Shown piece by piece: positions 29,340-34,284 of a stretch of 34,284 nt of DNA. Below the pieces are notes generated by a model that saw only the letters and a program-made list of their open reading frames with translations, was not told where the DNA came from and searched no databases. The stretch is from a virus, in IMG/VR virus record IMGVR_UViG_3300041415_000072, positions 1 to 34,284 of that record, one strand, 5' to 3'. The position numbers were made by a program, and so were the translations under genes. Every line of letters starts with the position of its first letter. Position 1 is the stretch's first letter.

Positions 29340-29764
29340 TCTGGGCCGCCTATTGGCTGGAGCTGCTCGAGGGGGATAATTTTAATTACTGTTCGGGGGC
29401 GGTCGTCGTAGCGCTTACGGATTATGCAGTCTGTCACTTGTGAATCGTCGTAGTACACTAACTTCTTGAGTGCGTTTGTAACGAGATAGGCGAGATTGTC
29501 GAAGTCAGGCTTTTTGGTCGGCAAAATCACGCCGTTGAGCATTTGAGTGCGCTTGGCCTTGGAAGTGCTTTCGGGAATGGGCATATAGAAAAAAAGGTGC
29601 ATCTCTATAGCGCAAGTGAGAGGGGTTGCCGGGGCGTAAGGCTTTATTTGCCAAATGAGGGTGTCAGCGTCTTTTTTGGAGGGGTTGTAGGCAATCCCCG
29701 TTTTGCGGATGAATTTTGTTTGCTTTTGGGGGATTGGAGGGCCGAAAATCTCGTATAATAACAT
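29330..29764 (-). CDS. rusA: RusA-type Holliday junction resolvase, 144 aa
   Basis: The family signature is present: [27 protein letters not shown] (residues 84-110) with D87, D89 and D106/D107 matching the RusA acidic triad and K101/K102 nearby. The N-terminus ([15 protein letters not shown]) fits the first strand (IxGxPxPKxR). It cleaves four-way junctions symmetrically as a dimer, here presumably resolving recombination or replication intermediates before packaging, together with the RecT-like protein and exonuclease on the other strand. A 7-bp hairpin just upstream could cover its ribosome site. Confidence 0.88.
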   Translation of the reverse strand: MLLYEIFGPPIPQKQTKFIRKTGIAYNPSKKDADTLIWQIKPYAPATPLTCAIEMHLFFYMPIPESTSKAKRTQMLNGVILPTKKPDFDNLAYLVTNALKKLVYYDDSQVTDCIIRKRYDDRPRTVIKIIPLEQLQPIGGPECA

Positions 29765-29768
29765 GCAT

Positions 29769-29794
29769 CTCTGAAGTAATGGGCTTTTTCAGAG
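29769..29794 (-). promoter_or_regulatory. Leader hairpin before the resolvase gene
   Basis: CTCTGAA (29769-29775) pairs with TTCAGAG (29788-29794). On the minus strand the stem ends four bases before the resolvase ATG and includes the only ribosome-site-like bases, so it may hold translation down. Confidence 0.4.
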
Positions 29795-29831
29795 ACATAA
29801 ATTCTTTTGCATTAATTTAAAAGTAATTTAT

Positions 29832-30269
29832 TTACACCACTCCAAATTTAACTAATTTCTCTTTTTCTTCTTCATATAAAGAGACTAGCGCCTCTCGGGC
29901 AATAACCCATGCTCTACCATATTTCATGGCTCGGAGCTTGCCTATCCTTAAGAGGTAATAGACGTGGTGAACCGGGTAGGGGATTTTGAGCATTTCGCTC
30001 AAGACTTTTGAGGCCTGGACAACGCTCCAGCGGTTTTGCTCTATGTCAAAGAGCCTGAGTCCATTGACTACGCGCTTTTCCCGGCTGTATTTGTTCTTGC
30101 GATATTCGTCGATGTCGGCCGCGGTGATTTTCCAGCACCATTTACCTTTCACAAGCACCTTCTCCGCTTTGAGTTGCCCCAATTTAATCGCCTTGTAAAT
30201 CGCTTGCCTGCCCGTTCTCGCATATTTAGCCGCCTCTTTGAGAGAAACGAAGCTTTCTTTCTCGTGCAT
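29832..30269 (-). CDS. Double helix-turn-helix regulator, 145 aa
   Basis: Two excisionase/MerR-type modules: residues 6-57 (FVSLKEAAKYARTGRQAIYK... GKWCWKITAADIDEYRKN) and 80-133 (RWSVVQASKVLSEMLKIPYP... YYLLRIGKLRAMKYGRAWVIAREALV), each an HTH with a wing that ends in W(K)ITxxDIxEY or WVIxREAL. The tandem pair may bind two half sites or bend DNA. Start is ATG at 30269; the GTG six bases earlier is possible. Overlaps the 76 aa HTH gene by 44 bases. Regulator of early genes, inferred. Confidence 0.65.
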   Translation of the reverse strand: MHEKESFVSLKEAAKYARTGRQAIYKAIKLGQLKAEKVLVKGKWCWKITAADIDEYRKNKYSREKRVVNGLRLFDIEQNRWSVVQASKVLSEMLKIPYPVHHVYYLLRIGKLRAMKYGRAWVIAREALVSLYEEEKEKLVKFGVV

Positions 30270-30456
30270 CTTCACCCCGTAAGTCTTTTACCGTAACATC
30301 TCCGCTTGTCAAGCGTTCTATCATCTCCGCTTTTTTTTGAGTAGGTCTCCGAGTTCCCATAATGTATTTATCAAGACCGGAACGACAAATGCCAAGAAAA
30401 TCGGCAAGTTTCTGCCGACTCATTCCCGTTTTCTCTAAATAAGCAAATAAATCCAT
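30226..30456 (-). CDS. Cro/CI-type helix-turn-helix protein, 76 aa
   Basis: Clear HTH at residues 11-35 (GMSRQKLADFLGICRSGLDKYI) followed by RRPTQKKAEMIERL, the Cro/CI-XRE fold. C-terminus basic (RGEDARERKLRFSQRGG). Divergent from the exonuclease operon, with the promoter for that operon in the 79-base gap between them, as in lambdoid switch regions. Probably represses one or both directions. No ribosome site is obvious before the ATG. Confidence 0.7.
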   Translation of the reverse strand: MDLFAYLEKTGMSRQKLADFLGICRSGLDKYIMGTRRPTQKKAEMIERLTSGDVTVKDLRGEDARERKLRFSQRGG

Positions 30457-30475
30457 AAGATTCTACTTTTTTGTC

Positions 30476-30503
30476 TTGAGTTTAATCTAACCTGTGATAT
30501 AAG
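30476..30503 (+). promoter_or_regulatory. Sigma70-type promoter for the recombination operon
   Basis: TTGAGT at 30476-30481, 16-base spacer, TATAAG at 30498-30503. It lies between the divergent HTH gene and the exonuclease start, so the HTH protein is the obvious regulator. Confidence 0.5.
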
Positions 30504-30535
30504 ATAAAGAGAAAAAATAAAGAAAAAGGTGAAAG

Positions 30536-31093
30536 TTGATAGAACATAACGGGAAAATGTACGCTAGAGTGTCAGAGGTTCTCCAACCATTGGTCGATTT
30601 CGGAGGTGCAGACCCTGAAGTTGTAGCTAAAAAAGCTACAGTGGGCACTAATGTTCATGAGGCTATCAACGAGGAGCTCGGAGGTGGTTTTCCAGTTCTC
30701 GGAGCTAAGGAGCGCGGCTATTTCAAGAGCTGGCAGAAGTGGAACAGCATATTGAAGCCGGCATTTCTTGAAACGGAAATGCGTTATTACGACGACAAGC
30801 TCAGACTCACTGGCTGTATCGATGGGCTCATCCAGCTGCAAGGTGAAAAAGAAGCTACTCTCATCGATTATAAAACCAGCGTCCAAGAATCTCCAATTGT
30901 GTGGCCAATGCAAGCTCACCTCTATCACCATTTGTTGATAAATGCGGGCAAAGAGATAGCCCCCAAGTTCATCTTTCTAAAGCTGGATAGGTATAGTGAA
31001 CTTCCAAAGGCGTTTGTCTATAAGTTCGACGTTAATTTAATGGGGAAATGTCTTCAAGCGGTAAAAGAGTTCTGGAGAAAACAAAAACAATAA
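30536..31093 (+). CDS. PD-(D/E)XK exonuclease (RecB/Cas4-like), 185 aa
   Basis: TTG start, five bases after AAGGTG; an ATG seven codons later is an alternative. Motifs in order: GTNVHEAI (H41), LETEM (E79), GCIDG (D96), IDYKT (D111-x-K113) and QAHLY (Q126/Y130), the set of the RecB-like/Cas4 PD-(D/E)XK nucleases. In this setting it should resect DNA ends so that the RecT-like protein downstream can anneal single strands. Length short for a phage exonuclease, so a partner may be needed. The operon continues with three small genes and RecT. Confidence 0.8.
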   Translation: MIEHNGKMYARVSEVLQPLVDFGGADPEVVAKKATVGTNVHEAINEELGGGFPVLGAKERGYFKSWQKWNSILKPAFLETEMRYYDDKLRLTGCIDGLIQLQGEKEATLIDYKTSVQESPIVWPMQAHLYHHLLINAGKEIAPKFIFLKLDRYSELPKAFVYKFDVNLMGKCLQAVKEFWRKQKQ

Positions 31094-31097
31094 AAAA

Positions 31098-31123
31098 CCC
31101 CGGGAAATTTACAAAACCCGGGG
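31098..31123 (+). other. GC-rich intercistronic hairpin
   Basis: CCCCGGG (31098-31104) pairs with CCCGGGG (31117-31123), four bases after the exonuclease stop. Loop A/T-rich (contains TTTACA). Not followed by a T-run; perhaps partial termination or message protection. Confidence 0.45.
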
Positions 31124-31166
31124 CAAACAATGAACGAATAAAAATTAACCAAAAATAGGTGCAAAA

Positions 31167-31361
31167 ATGAATGCTAGTACTAACAATTTCAACATAACCG
31201 AATTGCAAAAATATTTAAACAATATTTTCGAGATAGAGAGTAAAATGCGGGTAAAAGACCTCAGAATTTCTCTGCTTGAGTTTGAAGTGGCTTTGCAAAA
31301 ACAGCTGCTCGCTTCTTTTAAAAAACATGTAAACTTCTCATTAGAAAAGGTGAAACTATGA
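31167..31361 (+). CDS. Small helical protein, 64 aa
   Basis: Soluble, helical (NITELQKYLNNIFEIESKMRV, LRISLLEFEVALQKQLLASFKK). ATGA overlap with the 200 aa gene. Lies between exonuclease and annealing protein genes. Unknown function. Confidence 0.55.
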   Translation: MNASTNNFNITELQKYLNNIFEIESKMRVKDLRISLLEFEVALQKQLLASFKKHVNFSLEKVKL

Positions 31362-31960
31362 GCATCCAAACACAAGAAAAAGAGCTCACTTTAGAACAAG
31401 CTGCTGTGGATTTGAAAGGGCGGCTTGGGGAAATCGTCTTGATAGCTAATAATTTGGTGGTAAAAGACGAGGTTTCTTTCAAGAAGATAACGGCGCTTTA
31501 CTCGGAGTCTAAAGATTGGGAAAAGCAAATTGAGTTTATCCGCAAACAGGCCAACCAGCCAGACCAAGAGCGTATAAACGCAAGAAATGACAAGGCAAAA
31601 GAGCTGCTTACCCCTCTTAAGCAAATTCAAGAAATCGCAAAGAAAAAGACTGCTGGCTACCAAGAGATGCTTGAGGAAGTGAAGAGGCAAGAGGAAGCCA
31701 AGATAAAAGAGGCGGTTGACCTTCTTGGCCTCGAGGATATGCCCTATTTGCCGCCCATGATTCAAACTCAGAGGTCGGCATCTGCTGTAGCGTATACCAA
31801 ACAAGTGAAGCGCTTTAAAGTCGAGGACTTGAGCAAAGTGCCGCTGCAATTCCTTCAATTGAACGAAGAGGCTGTAGAGCAGGCGATTAAGCTGGGACAA
31901 ACAGAGATTCCCGGAGTTTTAATTTGGGAAGAGAAGGTAACGCAACTGAGGACGAGATGA
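31358..31960 (+). CDS. Recombination-cluster coiled-coil protein, 200 aa
   Basis: N-terminal coiled coil (residues about 5-120, KKITALYSESKDWEKQIEFIRKQ, QIQEIAKKKTAGYQEMLEEV). C-terminal VKRFKVEDLSKVPLQFLQLNEEAVEQAIKLGQTEIPGVLIWEEK matches a domain (VxDLxxVPxxYLxxDExAVxxAIxxGxxEIPGVxI) often encoded beside phage annealing proteins and exonucleases. Function of that family is not established; a nuclease or annealing accessory role is inferred from gene context. Confidence 0.6.
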   Translation: MSIQTQEKELTLEQAAVDLKGRLGEIVLIANNLVVKDEVSFKKITALYSESKDWEKQIEFIRKQANQPDQERINARNDKAKELLTPLKQIQEIAKKKTAGYQEMLEEVKRQEEAKIKEAVDLLGLEDMPYLPPMIQTQRSASAVAYTKQVKRFKVEDLSKVPLQFLQLNEEAVEQAIKLGQTEIPGVLIWEEKVTQLRTR

Positions 31961-32151
31961 AAAACTATAATGAAAGCTTTATTAAGCATTTTTTAACATT
32001 AGTGACCTTTATAATTTGCACTGTAATTATTTCAAATTCAATCCCAACTATTCCTGAAAAAATAGAATTCAGAATTGGTGGTAAACATGATTCAAATATC
32101 TACATACAACATAAACATAAAGGAGGAATTGGACAGCATGATGGCTTTTAA
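31957..32151 (+). CDS. Small membrane-anchored protein, 64 aa
   Basis: ATGA overlap. One membrane span (residues about 12-29, FLTLVTFIICTVIISNSI) followed by a His/Lys/Gly-rich polar end (GGKHDSNIYIQHKHKGG). It is out of character in a recombination operon and belongs with the window's other small membrane ORFs. Function unknown. Confidence 0.5.
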   Translation: MKNYNESFIKHFLTLVTFIICTVIISNSIPTIPEKIEFRIGGKHDSNIYIQHKHKGGIGQHDGF

Positions 32152-32155
32152 AAAC

Positions 32156-32183
32156 CCCTCCGTAAACTGGAGTAAACGGAGGG
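32156..32183 (+). other. Hairpin with two GTAAAC repeats before RecT
   Basis: CCCTCCGT (32156-32163) pairs with ACGGAGGG (32176-32183); GTAAAC occurs twice inside (32162-32167, 32172-32177). Lies between the 64 aa gene and the annealing-protein gene. Confidence 0.45.
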
Positions 32184-32284
32184 TAGAGGAATAACTATGA
32201 ATTTAGCAAAAAGTGGCTGAAATCTTAGGAATTAAAGCCAACTTAAAAATAAGATTTACCAACAATAACAACAAGGAAAATAAC

Positions 32285-33103
32285 ATGAGTAACTTAACAA
32301 AGTATCAACAACAAGAAGAGGATATTAAGGTTTTGAGAACAATGGCGGCTATCGCCCTTCGTTCTGAGAAATATAAAGACTTCAACGAGTCGACTATCCT
32401 CAACATTTTCATGACTGCAAGAGCTCTTGGAGTCAATCCGATGCACGCCTTAAATGGTGGCTTCAACATCATCAATGGCAAGATAAACATGTCGGCGCAT
32501 TTTATGAGCGCCTTGGCAAGACGTGCCGGCCATAGCCTGAAGATAATTGAGAACACCGAAGCGAAATGCGTGATTATCGGCAAACGCAAAGACAATGAGG
32601 ACTCTCTAAAGTACGAAATGACTTGGGAAGAGGCTCAACGGGCAGGGCTCACTGGCAAGCAGACCTGGAAAAACAACCCGAAGCAAATGCTTTACTGCGC
32701 TTGCCTTCGGAATGTCTTCAGAATGCTGTTTTCAGACATCGCAATCCCTTATGACGCCGATGAGATGAATGTCGAGGATGACGTGACCTCATTAGAAGGC
32801 TCAGAATTGACTGAAGCGGTACCAAACCACATATGTATCGCCTCAGAGGAGAAAAACGATTGTAGGGCAAATAAAGAGCCTTCTGAGGGATTTGAGGACT
32901 TGCAGCCCATTGACAGGCTCCGGAAATGTCTTGAGGACGAGGAAATCTCGTCTGAAAGGCTTGAAGAGTGGATTGATTTACGCTCGAGTCTAAAAAACAT
33001 GGCTCCGGAAAAAACAATGGAGCTGTGTTTAAAAGTGTTGCCGTCCTTTAAGAACTCTTACTTATCATGGCTTGAGTCAGAACGGCAACCCCTGGAGGTA
33101 TAG
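32285..33103 (+). CDS. recT: RecT-like single-strand annealing protein, 272 aa
   Basis: I chose the ATG at 32285 with AAGGA before it; a longer frame begins at a GTG. Core pattern of the RecT family: FMTARALGVNPMHALNGGFNIINGKINMSAHFMSALARRAGHSLKIIE (43-90), MTWEEAQRAGLTGKQTW (112-128), NNPKQMLYCACLRNVFRMLFSDIAIPYDADEM (130-161). It binds and anneals single-stranded DNA made by the exonuclease. The acidic C-terminal tail from about 165 on is long and non-conserved, suggesting a protein-interaction tail. An intrinsic terminator follows. Confidence 0.8.
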   Translation: MSNLTKYQQQEEDIKVLRTMAAIALRSEKYKDFNESTILNIFMTARALGVNPMHALNGGFNIINGKINMSAHFMSALARRAGHSLKIIENTEAKCVIIGKRKDNEDSLKYEMTWEEAQRAGLTGKQTWKNNPKQMLYCACLRNVFRMLFSDIAIPYDADEMNVEDDVTSLEGSELTEAVPNHICIASEEKNDCRANKEPSEGFEDLQPIDRLRKCLEDEEISSERLEEWIDLRSSLKNMAPEKTMELCLKVLPSFKNSYLSWLESERQPLEV

Positions 33104-33106
33104 TTT

Positions 33107-33358
33107 TTAGTCTCTCTCTTTTAAGGCCTCGAGGAAGGGATTCTCCGAGGCCTTTTTCTTTGCCCACCACTCTTTTCGCTTTTGAGACATCTTCACTCTT
33201 TGAGCTTCTGTCGGCGCTTTAGGCTTGTGGGGAAGTAATTTTATCTCTTCTTTGGGTTTTTCTGGAACAGTCGGAGGCGGAACAGCCAACTTCTTCAGCA
33301 TTTTCTCAATCTTCAGCACTCTCCAAAGAACAATGGCGGAAAATATAGCTCCCAGCAT
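33107..33358 (-). CDS. Membrane-anchored Pro/Lys-rich protein, 83 aa
   Basis: One N-terminal membrane span (residues about 2-16, LGAIFSAIVLWRVLK), then Pro-rich (VPPPTVPEKPKEE, PHKPKAPTEAQRVK) and basic. TAATG-type overlap with the 134 aa gene. The operon terminator of the plus strand lies inside its 3' coding part. A spanin-like layout, but no diagnostic feature. Confidence 0.55.
   Translation of the reverse strand: MLGAIFSAIVLWRVLKIEKMLKKLAVPPPTVPEKPKEEIKLLPHKPKAPTEAQRVKMSQKRKEWWAKKKASENPFLEALKERD
33125..33157 (+). terminator. Intrinsic terminator of the recombination operon
   Basis: GGCCTCG (33125-33131) pairs with CGAGGCC (33146-33152), followed by TTTTTCTTT. Classic form. It lies inside the reverse-strand coding sequence of the 83 aa gene. 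Confidence 0.75.
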
Positions 33359-33762
33359 TAGGCTTGCCTTGCCAATTGAGGGTTTTGAAGCGGGATGAGC
33401 TTTTGAGGGATGGTGAGCGGCACGGTCTTAACTTCGAAATTGAAGAAAGACTGTACGGCTTTAGGAGTTTTGGAGATTTGCCTTTGTTCTTTCATGCGCT
33501 CTTTGAGCCATTTGGTCTTGTGAGCCCAGTCGAGGTAATTCACTTTATATCTCTCAAGCATGTAAGTGAGGAATTCGGCCTCTTTTTCTCCTAAGAAACC
33601 TTCTTTCATGCAGTGTTTTACGAGCTCGAGGTAATAGCGATGATGGAAAAGCCCCCCGTAAGAAAAATTCTCGAGGGCTTTTATTTGCTTGTGATGTTGA
33701 AAGAAGCAGGAAAACTTCTCTTTGAGTTCTGCCAGCCTGTCGAAAAGGTATGTTTGCTCCAT
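33358..33762 (-). CDS. Unknown protein, 134 aa
   Basis: The ATG at 33762 follows AAGGAGG; the frame is open further upstream but lacks a site. Helical, aromatic-rich (FSCFFQHHKQIKALENFSYGGLFHHRYYLEL, YMLERYKVNYLDWAHKTKWLKERM). No motif recognised. First gene of a two-gene minus-strand unit convergent with the recombination operon. Confidence 0.6.
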   Translation of the reverse strand: MEQTYLFDRLAELKEKFSCFFQHHKQIKALENFSYGGLFHHRYYLELVKHCMKEGFLGEKEAEFLTYMLERYKVNYLDWAHKTKWLKERMKEQRQISKTPKAVQSFFNFEVKTVPLTIPQKLIPLQNPQLARQA

Positions 33763-33904
33763 TCTGAAGCCTCCTTGTAGGGCAAACAACTTTACGCTAA
33801 GGGGTTTTTTGAGACAAGCTCTTAAACATTTCTTTAAAAAGCAAATACTTAAGACAAAGAAGCGATAGACTTAAAAAAATCTTAGCATTAGAGTCTTTGA
33901 AAAG
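33763..33904. other. AT-rich intergenic sequence
   Basis: Gap between the 134 aa gene and the hairpin array. Contains CTTAAACATTTCTTTAAAAA (33821-33840), a partial match to the repeated motif, but 60 bases from the nearest start. No gene seen. Confidence 0.4.
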
Positions 33905-33908
33905 TGCG

Positions 33909-34064
33909 AACGCCCCGGAGTTAACGAGGCGTTCACGGAATCGGTGTTAGGAGCACCAATATCAGATATTCACGTCTGGTATCTTATCCACGAAGGATAA
34001 TTTCTAGCAAGAAATCCTGCAAGAAATGAGTCGCTCCCCGGTTCCGATAACAACAAAAGGAACC
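33909..34064 (+). promoter_or_regulatory. Chain of six hairpins before the replication-type gene
   Basis: In order: GAACGCC/GGCGTTC (33909, 33929), GGTG/CACC (33944, 33955), ATCAGA/TCTGGT (33961, 33975; one wobble), TTATCC/GGATAA (33984, 33995), TTTCT/AGAAA with tetraloop AGCA (34001, 34010), GGTTCC/GGAACC (34040, 34059). TTATCCACG at 33984 is one base from the DnaA box TTATCCACA. The last hairpin holds AGGA, the ribosome site of the following GTG. Function: origin-like DNA or regulatory leader. Confidence 0.6.
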
Positions 34065-34068
34065 ATAA

Positions 34069-34284
34069 GTGACTAATCCCGAAAATTTTCAAACAAGCCT
34101 TTATTACGTTATCCCCTCACAAGTTTTTGATGATGAATCATTAAAAGCCGAGTCGTGCATGCTTTATGCACTTATTTCCGGACTATCCTCTGGAGAGGGT
34201 TATTGCTATGCGAGCAATGAATACCTTGCAAAAAGAATGAAATTGTCTAGCAGAAGAATCCAGGTATGGATGGTTGCTCTTGAA
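34069..34284 (+). CDS. HTH_36-like replication-type protein (partial)
   Basis: GTG start eight bases after AGGA. 72 residues are visible and the frame runs to the edge. FQTSLYYVIPSQVFDDESLKAESCMLYALISGLSSGEGYCYASNEYLAKRMKLSSRRIQVWMVALE is the classic N-terminal winged-helix pattern (YxVIP, LLYALI, GYCxASN, YLAxxxxxSxRxxxxWxxxLE) of HTH_36 proteins, common replication initiator or replisome-recruiting proteins in phages and plasmids. The C-terminal part lies outside the window. Hairpins upstream fit an origin or translational control. Confidence 0.75.
   Translation, partial: MTNPENFQTSLYYVIPSQVFDDESLKAESCMLYALISGLSSGEGYCYASNEYLAKRMKLSSRRIQVWMVALE

Noticed and set aside
32197-32220. Seven-codon ORF (MNLAKSG) after the hairpin before RecT, as a leader peptide
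   Set aside because: Too short to support; no attenuator-like alternative hairpins were seen.
33909-34064. tRNA gene
   Set aside because: Stems do not form a cloverleaf; no T-loop, anticodon arm or acceptor pairing.
1-34284. CRISPR array or insertion sequence
   Set aside because: No regularly spaced repeats, no transposase and no terminal inverted repeats were seen.

Overview
The window is a stretch of a tailed-phage (podovirus-like) genome. It carries a terminase, a P22-like portal, a scaffold, an N4-gp56-type major capsid protein, ejection-type proteins and fibre genes, together with a recombination module (RecT-like annealing protein, PD-(D/E)XK exonuclease, RusA resolvase). Nothing resembles a bacterial housekeeping gene, integrase, tRNA or CRISPR. 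Strong AAGGAG-type ribosome sites and widespread ATGA/TAATG stop-start overlaps point to a bacterial host, which I cannot name.

Layout, left to right. 1-3671 (minus): fibre genes, including an edge-truncated fibre with YadA-head-like repeats and the start of a peptidase S74 chaperone domain. 3782-4272 (plus): four nested tiny membrane-protein ORFs. 4273-7529 (minus): ejection-type proteins. 7610-8292 (plus): two unknown genes. 8252-16902 (minus): tail, adaptor, decoration, capsid, scaffold and small head-region genes. 17211-17839 (plus): PD-(D/E)XK nuclease and a micro-ORF. 17836-24789 (minus): portal, a dense set of tiny ORFs, large terminase, zinc-finger proteins. 24867-25720 (plus): metallophosphoesterase and a small partner. 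25744-26669: about 0.9 kb with no credible gene. 26670-27185 (minus): probable small terminase. 27331-28469 (plus): DUF7007-like operon. 28573-30456 (minus): regulators, RusA and small proteins. 30536-33103 (plus): recombination operon. 33107-33762 (minus): two small genes. 33763-34284: hairpin-rich leader and the start of an HTH_36-like replication-type gene.

The most interesting observation is a repeated sequence, of the form TAAAATAAAGTTTACA read on the minus strand. It lies 8-25 bases before the first gene of nearly every minus-strand block (near 3700, 7540, 16920, 19910, 24800, and weaker near 27200). At the three places where a plus-strand cassette interrupts the structural genes the site is partly palindromic. 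I infer a shared late promoter or operator that restarts structural-gene transcription after each inserted cassette. Other points of interest are a set of 17-64 aa hydrophobic micro-ORFs, a chain of hairpins whose last member covers the ribosome site of the replication-type gene, a gene with a good ribosome site but no standard start codon beside it, an apparently leaderless phosphoesterase, and a structured non-coding region between the two terminase genes. No endolysin was recognised.
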